A DNA stretch of 51,541 bases from Planctomycetota bacterium (GTDB lineage Bacteria; Planctomycetota; Phycisphaerae; Sedimentisphaerales; Anaerobacaceae): contig JACNGQ010000219.1 of assembly GCA_014384025.1 (NCBI GenBank), forward strand, positions 1 to 51,541, read 5' to 3'. The notes under the pieces are model-generated. The model was not told where the DNA came from and ran no database searches. It saw only the letters and a program-made list of their open reading frames with translations. Positions within the stretch are counted from its first letter, which is position 1, and each line of letters opens with the position of its first letter. This document shows, one piece after another, positions 35,541 through 44,501 of this stretch. A program made the translations under genes and the position numbers.

Positions 35541-36224
35541 TCAGTTGATGAGATACCATTGGACTAGAGAACTACCAATTGCAATGAGATTGGCAAACGA
35601 ATGCCAGACAATAGTAGTCAGTATTGAGCCACTCTCAATATAAGCCCATGCAAAAATGCATCCGTACAGAAAGCTAATGATTATTGTGAAAATTCCAGCA
35701 CCGTAAACTGCATGTAGGATTGAAAACACAATGCTTGAAACAATTATTGCCCATCGATGCCCCAATAGCCATAGAAAGGAAGTACATAAAACAAAACGAT
35801 ATAGTAGTTCTTCCTCAATAGCATGGCAAATACAGAACTCAGGAATAGCTCTTAGCAAGGATATAGGAGACATGCCTGAAAACTTCACATCTAATTTCAG
35901 AGATATCAAAAAAACGAGAACTATTATAACCAAATCACAGATGACAAATATCATTGTGCCTTTTATCCAATATCTTAAGCCCTTATTTGGACGAATGATT
36001 AAACCTGTTAGCTTGTACTTACCATCACAAGCAAACCATATTAGACAAAAAACTGCCAAGACCGAAAACATTATTCTGTAAAGATGAAAGTATTGGCTTT
36101 TATCATGGATGAGTAAGAAATCAACACCTATTGATATAATGGCAAGAGTTAAAGCAAGAAGTTGCCTTGTTCTTGAGATTGGTTTTGTTGATTCGTGTTG
36201 ATTAAAGGGCATTTTATTCATCAA
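35541..36224 (-). CDS. CPBP-family intramembrane metalloprotease (CAAX protease-like)
   Basis: A 227-residue polytopic membrane protein with about six hydrophobic segments. The Rce1/CPBP motifs are all present: Glu138-Glu139-x-x-x-Arg143 (in EEELLYRF), a later SSIVFSILHAVYG supplying the first His, and TTIVWHSFANL with the second His and Asn. Eukaryotic Rce1 removes the -AAX of prenylated proteins. Bacterial members act in bacteriocin self-immunity or unknown processing. The neighbouring ICMT-like gene makes a combined membrane-processing role worth considering, but no substrate is visible. Confidence 0.88.
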   Translation of the reverse strand: MMNKMPFNQHESTKPISRTRQLLALTLAIISIGVDFLLIHDKSQYFHLYRIMFSVLAVFCLIWFACDGKYKLTGLIIRPNKGLRYWIKGTMIFVICDLVIIVLVFLISLKLDVKFSGMSPISLLRAIPEFCICHAIEEELLYRFVLCTSFLWLLGHRWAIIVSSIVFSILHAVYGAGIFTIIISFLYGCIFAWAYIESGSILTTIVWHSFANLIAIGSSLVQWYLIN

Positions 36225-36726
36225 ATGGGCATCACCTTGGAAAACAGTTGTGCTTACAAAGAACGTAACAAATCATCGCCTTCGATCGCGCAAACTCCGT
36301 CCCCGTGGGATGCCATAGCTCCGTTTGATCCCTTCTCTGCCAGTTGGCAATCAACAACATAGAAAGCCCTCTGGATCCTTCTAAAGAACCTTTGTTTCCA
36401 TATCTTGTTAGATCAGCAGGTTCAACCTGTGACGCCAGCGGTCCATTTAAGCATATCCATTCGCTATTTATTAACCTGTAAAAGAACACCTGTTGTGACT
36501 GAAAAAATTCTCAAGTTTCTCAAAAAAAGCATGTTTGATCTGGAATGTACGTGAAAAAAGGTCGATTGGACTGATCAGTGTTATCTAAGAATGTAAGACA
36601 CCATAGAAAACAACGAGCCATAATGGACCTTTGACACTAACCAAAGGCCGCGTCAAGGAGCATCAAAATAGAAACTCTATGTGTGCGATAAAAGATAAAC
36701 AGTAATTTAATTTGTTAATTTAACCG
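36225..36726. other. Intergenic spacer, no supported gene
   Basis: About 500 bases between the divergent CPBP and ECF genes. A minus-strand frame of 85 codons at 36232-36489 exists but starts with GTG without a good ribosome site and resembles nothing I know. Confidence 0.4.
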
Positions 36727-36755
36727 TTGAGGCACCTTATCTCCCTTTATATAAT
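36727..36755 (+). promoter_or_regulatory. Sigma-70-like promoter for the ECF/kinase operon
   Basis: TTGAGG (36727-36732) and TATAAT (36750-36755) are 17 bases apart, about 46 bases upstream of the ECF start. This is the best promoter match in the window and suggests housekeeping rather than autoregulated transcription. Confidence 0.5.
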
Positions 36756-36801
36756 AAATTAACAGAAGTTTTCTCTGCTTTTTTAGGTAATTTGCATAGG
36801 A

Positions 36802-37434
36802 ATGATGAATAAGAATAGTGAATCAGCAGAGTTACATGACCTTTTACAAAAGGCGCGAACTGGCGATGCCGAAGCATTCGAGCAGTTATTCCAATGCCAT
36901 CGGAATACCTTGCGGCAGATCGTAGCCCTACGTATGGACCCACGCCTCAGTAGTCGAGTTGATGCCTCGGATATTATCCAAGACGCGCATGCAGTAGCGA
37001 CACAGAGATTCCCCGACTACCTGGAGCATCAACCGGTTTCCTTTCGCGTGTGGCTGCGCCAAATTGTCCAGGATCAATTGCTGATGGCCTACCGCAGGCA
37101 CATGCGTGCTGATCGACGTACGGTCCATCGTGAAATTCCGCTGCCCGAACAGTCCTCTGTGGCCTTAGCTGAGCAACTGACCGCACACGGTCCTGCACCC
37201 AGTCAGCAGGTTGCTCGGGCCGAGCAGATTCGACGTATCCGTGCAGCCTTGGGGCAGCTAGTTGATGAAGACAGGGAAATCCTGTTGCTGCGTCATTTTG
37301 AGCAGTTGTCCTACAAGGAGATTGGTTATATATTACACTTAGAATCGGCTGCAGCACGCAAACGCTACGGTCGAGCACTGATCCGACTTGGTAACGTAAT
37401 GCGTGACATGGGCATGACGGAGTCACAGCTATGA
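36802..37434 (+). CDS. ECF-type RNA polymerase sigma factor
   Basis: A complete 210-residue sigma-70 family protein of the planctomycete ECF type. Region 2 covers about residues 12-100 (GDAEAFEQLFQCHRNTLRQI, SRVDASDIIQDAHAVATQRF, VWLRQIVQDQLLMAYRRH). Region 4 covers about 145-200 (LVDEDREILLLRHFEQLSY, KEIGYILHLESAAARKRYGR, the helix-turn-helix). Start ATG 36802; a second ATG follows immediately. Its stop overlaps the kinase start by four bases (ATGA), so the two are translated together. The kinase presumably controls the sigma factor or its partner, as in other ECF groups tied to Ser/Thr kinases. Confidence 0.92.
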   Translation: MMNKNSESAELHDLLQKARTGDAEAFEQLFQCHRNTLRQIVALRMDPRLSSRVDASDIIQDAHAVATQRFPDYLEHQPVSFRVWLRQIVQDQLLMAYRRHMRADRRTVHREIPLPEQSSVALAEQLTAHGPAPSQQVARAEQIRRIRAALGQLVDEDREILLLRHFEQLSYKEIGYILHLESAAARKRYGRALIRLGNVMRDMGMTESQL

Positions 37435-40322
37435 CACAAGAGTCCTCGTTTTTCGACAAAGATGCCGAATTGCTCGTGGCAGAGGTAGCCGAAGACTTTC
37501 TACGTAGGATCGAACAGGGAGAAAACCCGGAGGTGGCCGATTATGCCGCACGTTATCCGTCGATTGCCGAAAATCTGCGTCAGATTCTGCCGGTGTTGAC
37601 AATGGTAGGCGCTTCGCAAGACGTTTGGCTTGGAAGGGATCAAGTCTGTGATAAAGGCATGCCGCAAGAGCGGATTCTGGGTGATTTCAAGATTTTACGG
37701 GAAGTCGGACGCGGTGGCATGGGTGTGGTCTATGAAGCGCGGGAACTGTCCTTGGGACGGCGTGTCGCGTTGAAGGTGCTGCCCTTTGTGGCGGTCCTCG
37801 ATCCACATCAGCTCAAGCGTTTCAAAATGGAAGCACAGATAGCCGCATGCCTGCACCATACGAATATTGTACCCGTGTTTTCTGTTGGGTGTGAGCGAGG
37901 CGTTTACTATTATGCTATGCAATATATTGAGGGACACTCTCTGGCCTCAATAATTCACGAATTGCGTCAGTATGCTAATAATAAGACACCCGTAAATGAG
38001 AAAAAAAGCCGTTTCCTGAAGACAGGCTTGAGCGATTGCGCTAAGTGTTTGTTGACCGTCCGCTCAACCCACAGTTCTGAATTTGTACGTTCCGTCGCCC
38101 AGCTATGCATTCAGGTTGCTGAAGCCTTGCAATATGCACATGACATGGGAGTAGTCCATCGTGACATCAAACCATCCAATATCATGCTTGATGAGCGAGG
38201 TCATCCGTGGATTACGGATTTTGGTTTGGCCCAGTATCGAACGAATACGGCTACTGTCCTTACCAGGCCAGGAGATGTTCTCGGAACGATACGCTATATG
38301 AGTCCCGAGCAGGTTGCTGGAAACACCACCATGGTGGATCATCGTACGGATATCTATGCGCTGGGAGCCACGCTCTTTGAGTTGCTGAGCCTTGAGCCTG
38401 TCTTCGCACATCAGGAGCGTCATAGACTCATGAACAGTATCGAGATGGATGAACCGCGGTCATTGCACCTGCTTAATCCGGCGGTACCAAAGGATTTAGA
38501 GACGATTGTGCTTAAGGCAATGGCCAAGGATCCGGTCCGTCGTTATACCAGCAGTAAGGCATTAGCCGAAGATCTACGACGATTTCTTGATCATAGAACA
38601 ATTGAAGCCAGACGCCCTTCAATGGGCGAGTGTTTGGCCAAATGGGCTCGTCGACATAGAGCACTCGTAAATGCTGTTGCGGGAGTTCTGGTAGTGGCTG
38701 TTGTTGCTTTATCTCTCAGTACAGTGATTATTTGGCAAGAGAAGGCTCGTACAGAGGCAGCTCTGACACAGGTTGAGGCGGAACGCCAAAGGGCCCAGAC
38801 CCATTATGAACAGGCCCGCGAGGCGATGGATGAAATAACTTATATCGTGGAGCAACAGTCGACAAATTTTGCGGCAGTAAAGGAAACTCGCAGAGAACTG
38901 CTCCAGAAAGCTCAACGATTCTATGAAGGCTTGCTTGAAACGAACAGCCAAGAACCTAATGTGATGAATGAAATGTGCCAATCCTACCATCGCATCGGTT
39001 CCATCCATATGCAGTTGGGCCAATATGACGAGGCTGAGAAGGCCTATACTTCAGCCATTGACATAGGCAATAGAGTCCACAAAATAAAACCAGACCATCC
39101 ACATATGCAAAGCCTTCTGGGAGACTGCATCGAGGCTCTTAGTGAGGCCTTAAGGGAACAAGGCAAGTTGGCCGAGAGCGTGGAGAGGCAACGGCAGGCC
39201 ATTGAGATCTTCGAGCAGATTTGTGTTCAGAGGCCAAATGATCGGAACCATCAAGATAAATTGCTCAATACATACAAACGTCTGGCAGAAACACTTAAGT
39301 GGATGGAAGAACCCGAGCAGGTCATTCAGGCAACTGAGCAGGTTATGGAACTTGAGAGGGAATTCATCGGTCGATATCCTGACCAAATTCTCTACCAGAC
39401 GGAACTGGCGATTCATCAAGCCGAATTGGCCCAGATCATCTGGGTAACAGGCCAGCGAAACACTGCCGTGGAACAAGCATATGAAGCTGTCGAGCGAATG
39501 GAGCACATTGCCTCGAAATGTCCAGATCAGCTTAATCTTCAATACTCCCATGTCCGTGCGCGAATTATACTAGCAGATCTGCTTCGACGCAGGGAGCGAA
39601 CACAAGAGGCCGCCGAGCATTATGCTAGGGCCAAGGAATTTCATGAACACTTGTTGTCTCTACCAGTCGAAGATTCATCCCATTTGTGGTTGCGGAGTTG
39701 GAATGAGATGGTGTTAGCATGTTTCCAACTAACCAATGGTCAGACTGATGAAGCCCTCGAGATATTCCTGCAAGCGAATCAACACAAAGAGGAGGCCATT
39801 GCACTAGAGCCTCACAACCACGATTACCTTCGCAGTACCGCCGCAGACTGCTTCCGTCTGGGCTTTCTTCTGGCCGAACAAGGCAGATTTGATGAGGCTG
39901 AACAAACCTATGTCAGAGCAAAGAGCTTATGTGAACAACTCGCATTAGAGACACCGGACTACTTTGAACAGAAAGGCATACTTGTAAGTGTGCATATCGG
40001 GCTTTGCAACCTTCAGCAAAGAACGGGCCATCACGAGGAAGCCTTGAAGTCAATTCAGCAGGCGATGAAACTCCAGGAAGAGTTTGTTCGTACCTGCCCA
40101 ATATCAAGCCCCTGGGGTCGGCGATTAGGATGGGGGCCAGGGTATCTTGTTCTAAGGCATCTCTACATACTTATGGGCAGAATGTTGGCTGAGTTGGGTC
40201 AAGCCGAGGAGGCTAGTGAAACACTTCAAAAGGCTGCGGATATTGACATAAACGAAAACGATGCGCCGATACGTGAGTTCCTCATTTCCGCTTTCGGCTG
40301 GTCACTATATGATGGCAAATAA
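37431..40322 (+). CDS. Membrane Ser/Thr protein kinase with TPR sensor region
   Basis: A 963-residue protein. The N-terminal block (about 15-65: DFLRRIEQGENPEVADYAARYP) is a typical planctomycete kinase leader. The kinase domain (about 83-390) has GRGGMGVVYEAR, the VALKV lysine, HRDIKPSN with catalytic Asp245, DFGLAQ and the GTIRYMSPEQVAG activation loop; an insert of about 40 residues sits after the hinge. One membrane helix (about 410-433, AVAGVLVVAVVALSLSTVII) separates it from a long outer region. That region has a coiled-coil start (ALTQVEAERQRAQTHYEQA) and about eight TPR units to the end (for example MQLGQYDEAEKAYTSAIDIG, EQGRFDEAEQTYVRAKSL). It overlaps the sigma gene by 4 bases. It likely senses a periplasmic or envelope partner through the TPRs and signals to the sigma factor. 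Confidence 0.93.
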   Translation: MTQESSFFDKDAELLVAEVAEDFLRRIEQGENPEVADYAARYPSIAENLRQILPVLTMVGASQDVWLGRDQVCDKGMPQERILGDFKILREVGRGGMGVVYEARELSLGRRVALKVLPFVAVLDPHQLKRFKMEAQIAACLHHTNIVPVFSVGCERGVYYYAMQYIEGHSLASIIHELRQYANNKTPVNEKKSRFLKTGLSDCAKCLLTVRSTHSSEFVRSVAQLCIQVAEALQYAHDMGVVHRDIKPSNIMLDERGHPWITDFGLAQYRTNTATVLTRPGDVLGTIRYMSPEQVAGNTTMVDHRTDIYALGATLFELLSLEPVFAHQERHRLMNSIEMDEPRSLHLLNPAVPKDLETIVLKAMAKDPVRRYTSSKALAEDLRRFLDHRTIEARRPSMGECLAKWARRHRALVNAVAGVLVVAVVALSLSTVIIWQEKARTEAALTQVEAERQRAQTHYEQAREAMDEITYIVEQQSTNFAAVKETRRELLQKAQRFYEGLLETNSQEPNVMNEMCQSYHRIGSIHMQLGQYDEAEKAYTSAIDIGNRVHKIKPDHPHMQSLLGDCIEALSEALREQGKLAESVERQRQAIEIFEQICVQRPNDRNHQDKLLNTYKRLAETLKWMEEPEQVIQATEQVMELEREFIGRYPDQILYQTELAIHQAELAQIIWVTGQRNTAVEQAYEAVERMEHIASKCPDQLNLQYSHVRARIILADLLRRRERTQEAAEHYARAKEFHEHLLSLPVEDSSHLWLRSWNEMVLACFQLTNGQTDEALEIFLQANQHKEEAIALEPHNHDYLRSTAADCFRLGFLLAEQGRFDEAEQTYVRAKSLCEQLALETPDYFEQKGILVSVHIGLCNLQQRTGHHEEALKSIQQAMKLQEEFVRTCPISSPWGRRLGWGPGYLVLRHLYILMGRMLAELGQAEEASETLQKAADIDINENDAPIREFLISAFGWSLYDGK

Positions 40323-40628
40323 GAACGAGGTTGTGAATTCTGCCATTCAAGGTTGAAGCTTCTAACAAATGAGGTAGACTTGGGGCGGCCTGAGACGCAT
40401 AAGCTCTACGACTTGCACTTTTTAATACCCTCGTAAAAGCGATTGAAGTACTATTTGTAGTGGTTTATATTTTAAAGTCTATGTGACATTTGTACTATGT
40501 ATAATATGGAATGTTTTTTGATGTATTTATACAATGAGCAAGATGTGGGTGGATCAGATAAGGTCTACGCCTTTTTGTCCCACTGATACCTTTTGACCTT
40601 ACTACTATTACTACTATAATGTATAAGG
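40323..40628. other. Intergenic spacer, nothing recognised
   Basis: About 306 AT-rich bases between the kinase stop and integrase fragment 2. A short ACTACTATT-type run occurs near 40600. No terminator hairpin with a T-run is obvious. Confidence 0.35.
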
Positions 40629-40895
40629 TCACAGCCAATCACCAGCCGGTATTTGATTTACTGCATGCCGCAAAACAGGATCAACATTCGTATATACTTT
40701 GTTTGTCAGATCTGGAGAAGAGTGCTCTAATAACTTCTGTGTTACAGTTGTAGAAACACCATTCTGAGCAAGTACAGAACCAAAGGTCTTGCGTAAATCA
40801 TGAAATTTGAAATCATCCAAGCCAAGTTTCCGGCGTATCTGTTTCCATCTGTACCGGCTGAAATTATTATTAAATATGTTTTTTTTAGCATCCAA
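40629..40895 (-). pseudogene. Tyrosine recombinase C-terminal fragment (copy 2)
   Basis: An 88-codon fragment almost identical in protein to copy 1 (five differences, one of them a one-codon deletion). It keeps the HxxR box (FHDLRKTF), the His of LLEHSSPDLT and the Tyr of KVYTNVD. The frame upstream of TTG 40895 hits a stop within about ten codons, earlier than in copy 1, so no larger protein can be made. About 110 bases at its N-terminal side are identical to copy 1, while the C-terminal half differs mostly at silent positions. Confidence 0.8.
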
Positions 40896-41135
40896 TCCGG
40901 AAACATATTTCTTAAGCTAAGTTGAATATAAGCATATATTTTACAAAAGGTTATGTGATTAATAGGATATTTTTCGCCGTATACTTAATCCGATTAAAAT
41001 TTAAAAATATCTTTATTTTCATCAAAAACTGATATTATTTCGGACTCGACATAGGAAAATTTAATAGTTGTGGTGTCAAAATGGTAACAAGATGTCACTT
41101 GAAAATGTGGGTATTATTTAGTAGCAGATAGAAGT
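40629..41135 (-). repeat. Dispersed element, copy 2
   Basis: The same unit as 25034-25535 in the same orientation: integrase tail, then TTCGCCGTATACTTAATCC, CGGACTCGACATAGG, TGTGGTGTCA and ACAAGATGTCACTTGAAAAT. The inverted repeat seen in copy 1 is decayed on one arm here (GGTAACA-AGA-TGTCACT). Confidence 0.8.
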
Positions 41136-41616
41136 GACTTATGGAATTTTTTCTTTCCGAAAGCATAGTGCAGGATCATTCATATTTCTTACGAAAAGTG
41201 AAGGTTTAACCTTTTTTGATGAATAAGCTCTAGTTGCTGAGACTAAGAAGGAACGTTGAAAACAGGACCTTCGGCCTGCATGGCCGATGCTTAAGATCAG
41301 TTAAGTGCCAAATAACTAGACATTTATAGAAATTATTCAATTCATATGTACTAAGTATACGTACTTAACTCCTAGTAAATGACTGAGCATCGGACTAACA
41401 ATCCGATGCTCTAAAATCTCAACTTGTTGTATTGACAGAGGTTGTAAATATCTAGAAAAGGCGATTACAAACCGTCTTACAAAAAATTCTCATAAACAGC
41501 TGAGAAGACTTAAAGAATATAGATCAAATGTCTTTGAAGTCCTTGTCCGAAGTATCTAACATCGACATAGCTACTTATGTTCCTGTCTATCATGTAATGT
41601 GAAATCAAGTTCTTTA
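41136..41616. other. Intergenic spacer with a 10-bp perfect hairpin
   Basis: GAGCATCGGA (41385-41394), a 7-base loop and TCCGATGCTC (41402-41411) form a perfect hairpin. On the minus strand the loop reads TTGTTAG, like a tRNA-Asn anticodon loop, but the acceptor, D and T arms are missing. Just before it TAAGTA-TACG-TACTTA (about 41352-41367) is a second small inverted repeat. No gene is seen. Confidence 0.45.
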
Positions 41617-44046
41617 TTATTGAATCAGCCGGATATCATCGATGTACACCGCTCCGGTTCCGGCCGTACCCGGAACACCCTTTGTGCCGACACCGATGGT
41701 GATCGTATTGACATTGGTAAGATCCGTTCCGAACGCCGCCAGGTCGATCACCCACTCCTGCCAGATTGGCGTCTGCGTCGCGGCCGGATCGTCATGGTAT
41801 TCCGGATTGCCGTCGACAGCAACAAAGACCCTATCCGGTTCACTACCGGGAGCGCCAACAAGCCACAGGCTGAGTTTAGTAACTCCGTGGGCTGTCCAGT
41901 CGCGCGGGAATTCGAGCGTCATAGTCGCCTCCGAGAACTTGCCGGTGTTGTCAAAACGCAACTTCATCGACTGGTTTCCGCCGTGAACGGTCGTCTTCTC
42001 GGCGTAGGGTGGCACATCATTAGATATAAGGGCTCCGTTATTCTGAGTCCCGAAACCATCGAACCACTTGTCCCAAATCCTGTTGCCGGGCTCACCGTCA
42101 GGAGGATCGATATCGTCGTAACCCTCGATATCGTCAACGATAAGTAGATCACCCGTATCGAAGGTCCAGAGATTGCCCTTCCACGGGCTGTCGGGATTGA
42201 GATCGTTAACCTCATCCACGCGCCAGTAGTAGACTGTGTTGAAGTCAAGCGAGCCGATATCAAGGCTCTCCTCGCCAAGCGGCTTGCTGACCTGGAACTC
42301 GGGCGAAGTCTTGGTGGCGTTAGCCACGGCATCGGCATTGGTGCCAAAATAAACATCATGCGAAGAGGCGGCATCTCCGGCCTTCCACAAGAGAGCAGAC
42401 GCCAGATTAACACCAATGATCCCATCAGCCGGACTCGGCTGTCTGGCCAGCATAGGCGGCTGCAGCGGGCCGGCGGGAATGATCTGCTCGGCCATTGTTG
42501 GCGTCGACCAGGACAACTTCTGTAGGGCATCGCGGTCCCAGTCGGCGTACTCCAGGCGCAGCGTATGTATGCCCGCTTTCAGGGGCGTCGGCTGCGAGGG
42601 ATACTTCGCGGGGACGTGGGACGCCCATACGTCAATGATCTTATTTCCATCGATCCACAGCCGCGTGCCACCTTCGCTGTTGACATCGAACGTGTACGTG
42701 TCATCGACCAAAGTCAACAGGTCCGCCGTCCACCGGGCCGACCAGCCATCGGCCGGCAATGGTGCGCCGGGACCTTCGGCACCCCAGTCAAAGTTGACCT
42801 CCGGGTCGATCCGCGTAAAGGCCGGTGTTCCGCTCAGACTTACATTGTTGAAGTACTCGCCCTTGAGGCCGCCCTCACCGGTGGTAACCGTAAAGCTCCA
42901 GACTTCCCCCTTGTGCTCGAGTGGGGCCTCATCAAGCTCATCGACCCGCCAGTAATAGGTCTTGCCGGCCTCGAGAGTGTCGAGGGCGAATGTCGTGCCC
43001 ATTTGTGAGGTTGGTCCGGTGGCATTGCTGACTTCGTCGAAATTGTCGCCGAAATACACATAGTGCAACCTCGCACCCCAGCCAGCGTTCCAACTAAGAT
43101 CCGCACCCGGATCTACGAATCGGGCGCCGTCGGGCGGATTGGGCTGCCATGCGATCTTGGGCGGAACAGTAAAACTCCAGACATCACCCACCCAGGGACT
43201 ATCCGGATTGGATGGATTGATCTCATCGATCCTCAGGTAATATGTTGTGGCGGGAATTAGACCTTCCGGGATGGGAAATTCGGGCAATCCGACAATTATA
43301 TTCGCCGCACTCTGATTGCCTACGAATGCGGCATCGGTACCGGCAAAAACATCGTCACGATTATCGCTGATATATACATCGTGAGAGAGTGCTTCTTCTC
43401 CGGGCGTCCAGATAATGTCCGCCCACGTTTCAGCATGTACGGACCCATCGGCCGGGAAGGGATCGGCAGCCTTAAAGACTGGGGTCAGCAGCTCTATCTC
43501 GGAAATCTGCATGCTGTTGGCCGCTTCCGGATCGCGAACGGCCGGGAACATGAGCTGGTAGTGCTTGTACTCCACGTTGTTGGCGAATGTGATCGGCGTT
43601 TCGTTCTTCGTATGCCGCGGCCAGGGCGTCTCGCCGGCGAAGTCGTCAACGGTACCTGAAGCAATCAGCGTGTAAGGCCCGCTGATACTGTCGTTCGAGC
43701 CGGACAGTTCCCACTCAACGGGATCGCGCTCCTCACGACGGTTCGCCGAGGTTAAACTGATCCCGGTCACTACTGTCGGACCGACAGATGGCGTCACCCG
43801 GATACCCGTGGGCTCGATCTCCCCCTTGAAGTGCAGATACTTCGTCAGTACCTGATCATCAATGATATACTGCGGCAATTCGGTGGCTGGCCAGCCAAAG
43901 TTAGTATCGCCCGGTATCCTAAGGCCGTCGTTTGGAACGCCAATGATGGCGTCCCCCGGCTTCGTAATGTCGCGCCCCGCCTGCAACGTTCCACTCAACG
44001 CCAGCATCGATGCGAGCACAATGAGAATTGAAGCGTTTCTTAACAT
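41617..44046 (-). CDS. Large secreted protein with discoidin-like, Fn3-like and PA14 domains
   Basis: An 809-residue exported protein (signal MLRNASILIVLASMLALSG, cleaved after LQA). The order is a discoidin-like beta-sandwich (about 28-190: VTGISLTSANRREERDPVEW, QISEIELL), two HDVYxxDN...TYYxRIDE repeats (about 195-395), a PA14 domain (about 400-535: LKGEYFNNVSLSGTP, FDVNSEGGTRLWIDGNKIID, AGIHTLRLEYADWD), a third repeat (about 540-635) and the C-terminal module (DDIEGYDDIDPPDGEPGNRI to GAVYIDDIRLIQ) shared with the genes at 19843 and 22843. The coding sequence looks clearly richer in G+C than its surroundings and than those two relatives. PA14 and discoidin domains commonly bind sugars; no catalytic site is visible. 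Its orientation is opposite to the sulfatase gene. Confidence 0.87.
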   Translation of the reverse strand: MLRNASILIVLASMLALSGTLQAGRDITKPGDAIIGVPNDGLRIPGDTNFGWPATELPQYIIDDQVLTKYLHFKGEIEPTGIRVTPSVGPTVVTGISLTSANRREERDPVEWELSGSNDSISGPYTLIASGTVDDFAGETPWPRHTKNETPITFANNVEYKHYQLMFPAVRDPEAANSMQISEIELLTPVFKAADPFPADGSVHAETWADIIWTPGEEALSHDVYISDNRDDVFAGTDAAFVGNQSAANIIVGLPEFPIPEGLIPATTYYLRIDEINPSNPDSPWVGDVWSFTVPPKIAWQPNPPDGARFVDPGADLSWNAGWGARLHYVYFGDNFDEVSNATGPTSQMGTTFALDTLEAGKTYYWRVDELDEAPLEHKGEVWSFTVTTGEGGLKGEYFNNVSLSGTPAFTRIDPEVNFDWGAEGPGAPLPADGWSARWTADLLTLVDDTYTFDVNSEGGTRLWIDGNKIIDVWASHVPAKYPSQPTPLKAGIHTLRLEYADWDRDALQKLSWSTPTMAEQIIPAGPLQPPMLARQPSPADGIIGVNLASALLWKAGDAASSHDVYFGTNADAVANATKTSPEFQVSKPLGEESLDIGSLDFNTVYYWRVDEVNDLNPDSPWKGNLWTFDTGDLLIVDDIEGYDDIDPPDGEPGNRIWDKWFDGFGTQNNGALISNDVPPYAEKTTVHGGNQSMKLRFDNTGKFSEATMTLEFPRDWTAHGVTKLSLWLVGAPGSEPDRVFVAVDGNPEYHDDPAATQTPIWQEWVIDLAAFGTDLTNVNTITIGVGTKGVPGTAGTGAVYIDDIRLIQ

Positions 44047-44501
44047 AACTCGTCTCCTTATAAAGATATATTATTGTGAATTTTGCTTAAACCAAGCGCC
44101 AAAGCAGCCTGCAGGTATTTCGGGCCTTATGACAGTCCAGTAGCCCCTCACGACGACTTTTCACCTGCGCGTTGTTGCTACCATCCTTCCAGAAGAAGAG
44201 GAAAATTACGGTGAATCTTCATATCGTCAAGCCTGCAAAACCTACGGAATCCACCTTCAACCAAATCTCACATATTGACTAAGATGCAATGTACCAGATT
44301 TGTGGCATACGCGTCAAGGGAAATCCTGTAAAAGCCGGGATTTGCCATTTGACTTCATAATCGGGGCTCCCAAATGATTCTGGTAATGAAACATATCAAT
44401 TGCTATAGTAATATGATTATGTGGAATCCAAGAATATACAACTACTCTGAAATATCGTTGCATTCACGCTTATCCAAGATAGATATGAGAAAGGCACATT
44501 G
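44047..44501. other. Divergent intergenic region, nothing recognised
   Basis: 455 bases between the divergent repeat-protein and sulfatase genes. Both promoters should lie here. On the minus strand an AGGAGACG precedes the repeat-protein start; GAGAAAGG (44487-44494) precedes the sulfatase. No convincing -35/-10 pair could be chosen. Confidence 0.4.

Noticed and set aside
36232-36489. 85-codon minus-strand frame upstream of the CPBP gene
   Set aside because: GTG start without a ribosome site and no recognisable motif; more likely chance or decayed DNA.
41385-41411. A tRNA-Asn gene
   Set aside because: Only an anticodon-arm-like hairpin is present; there is no acceptor stem, D arm, T arm or CCA.
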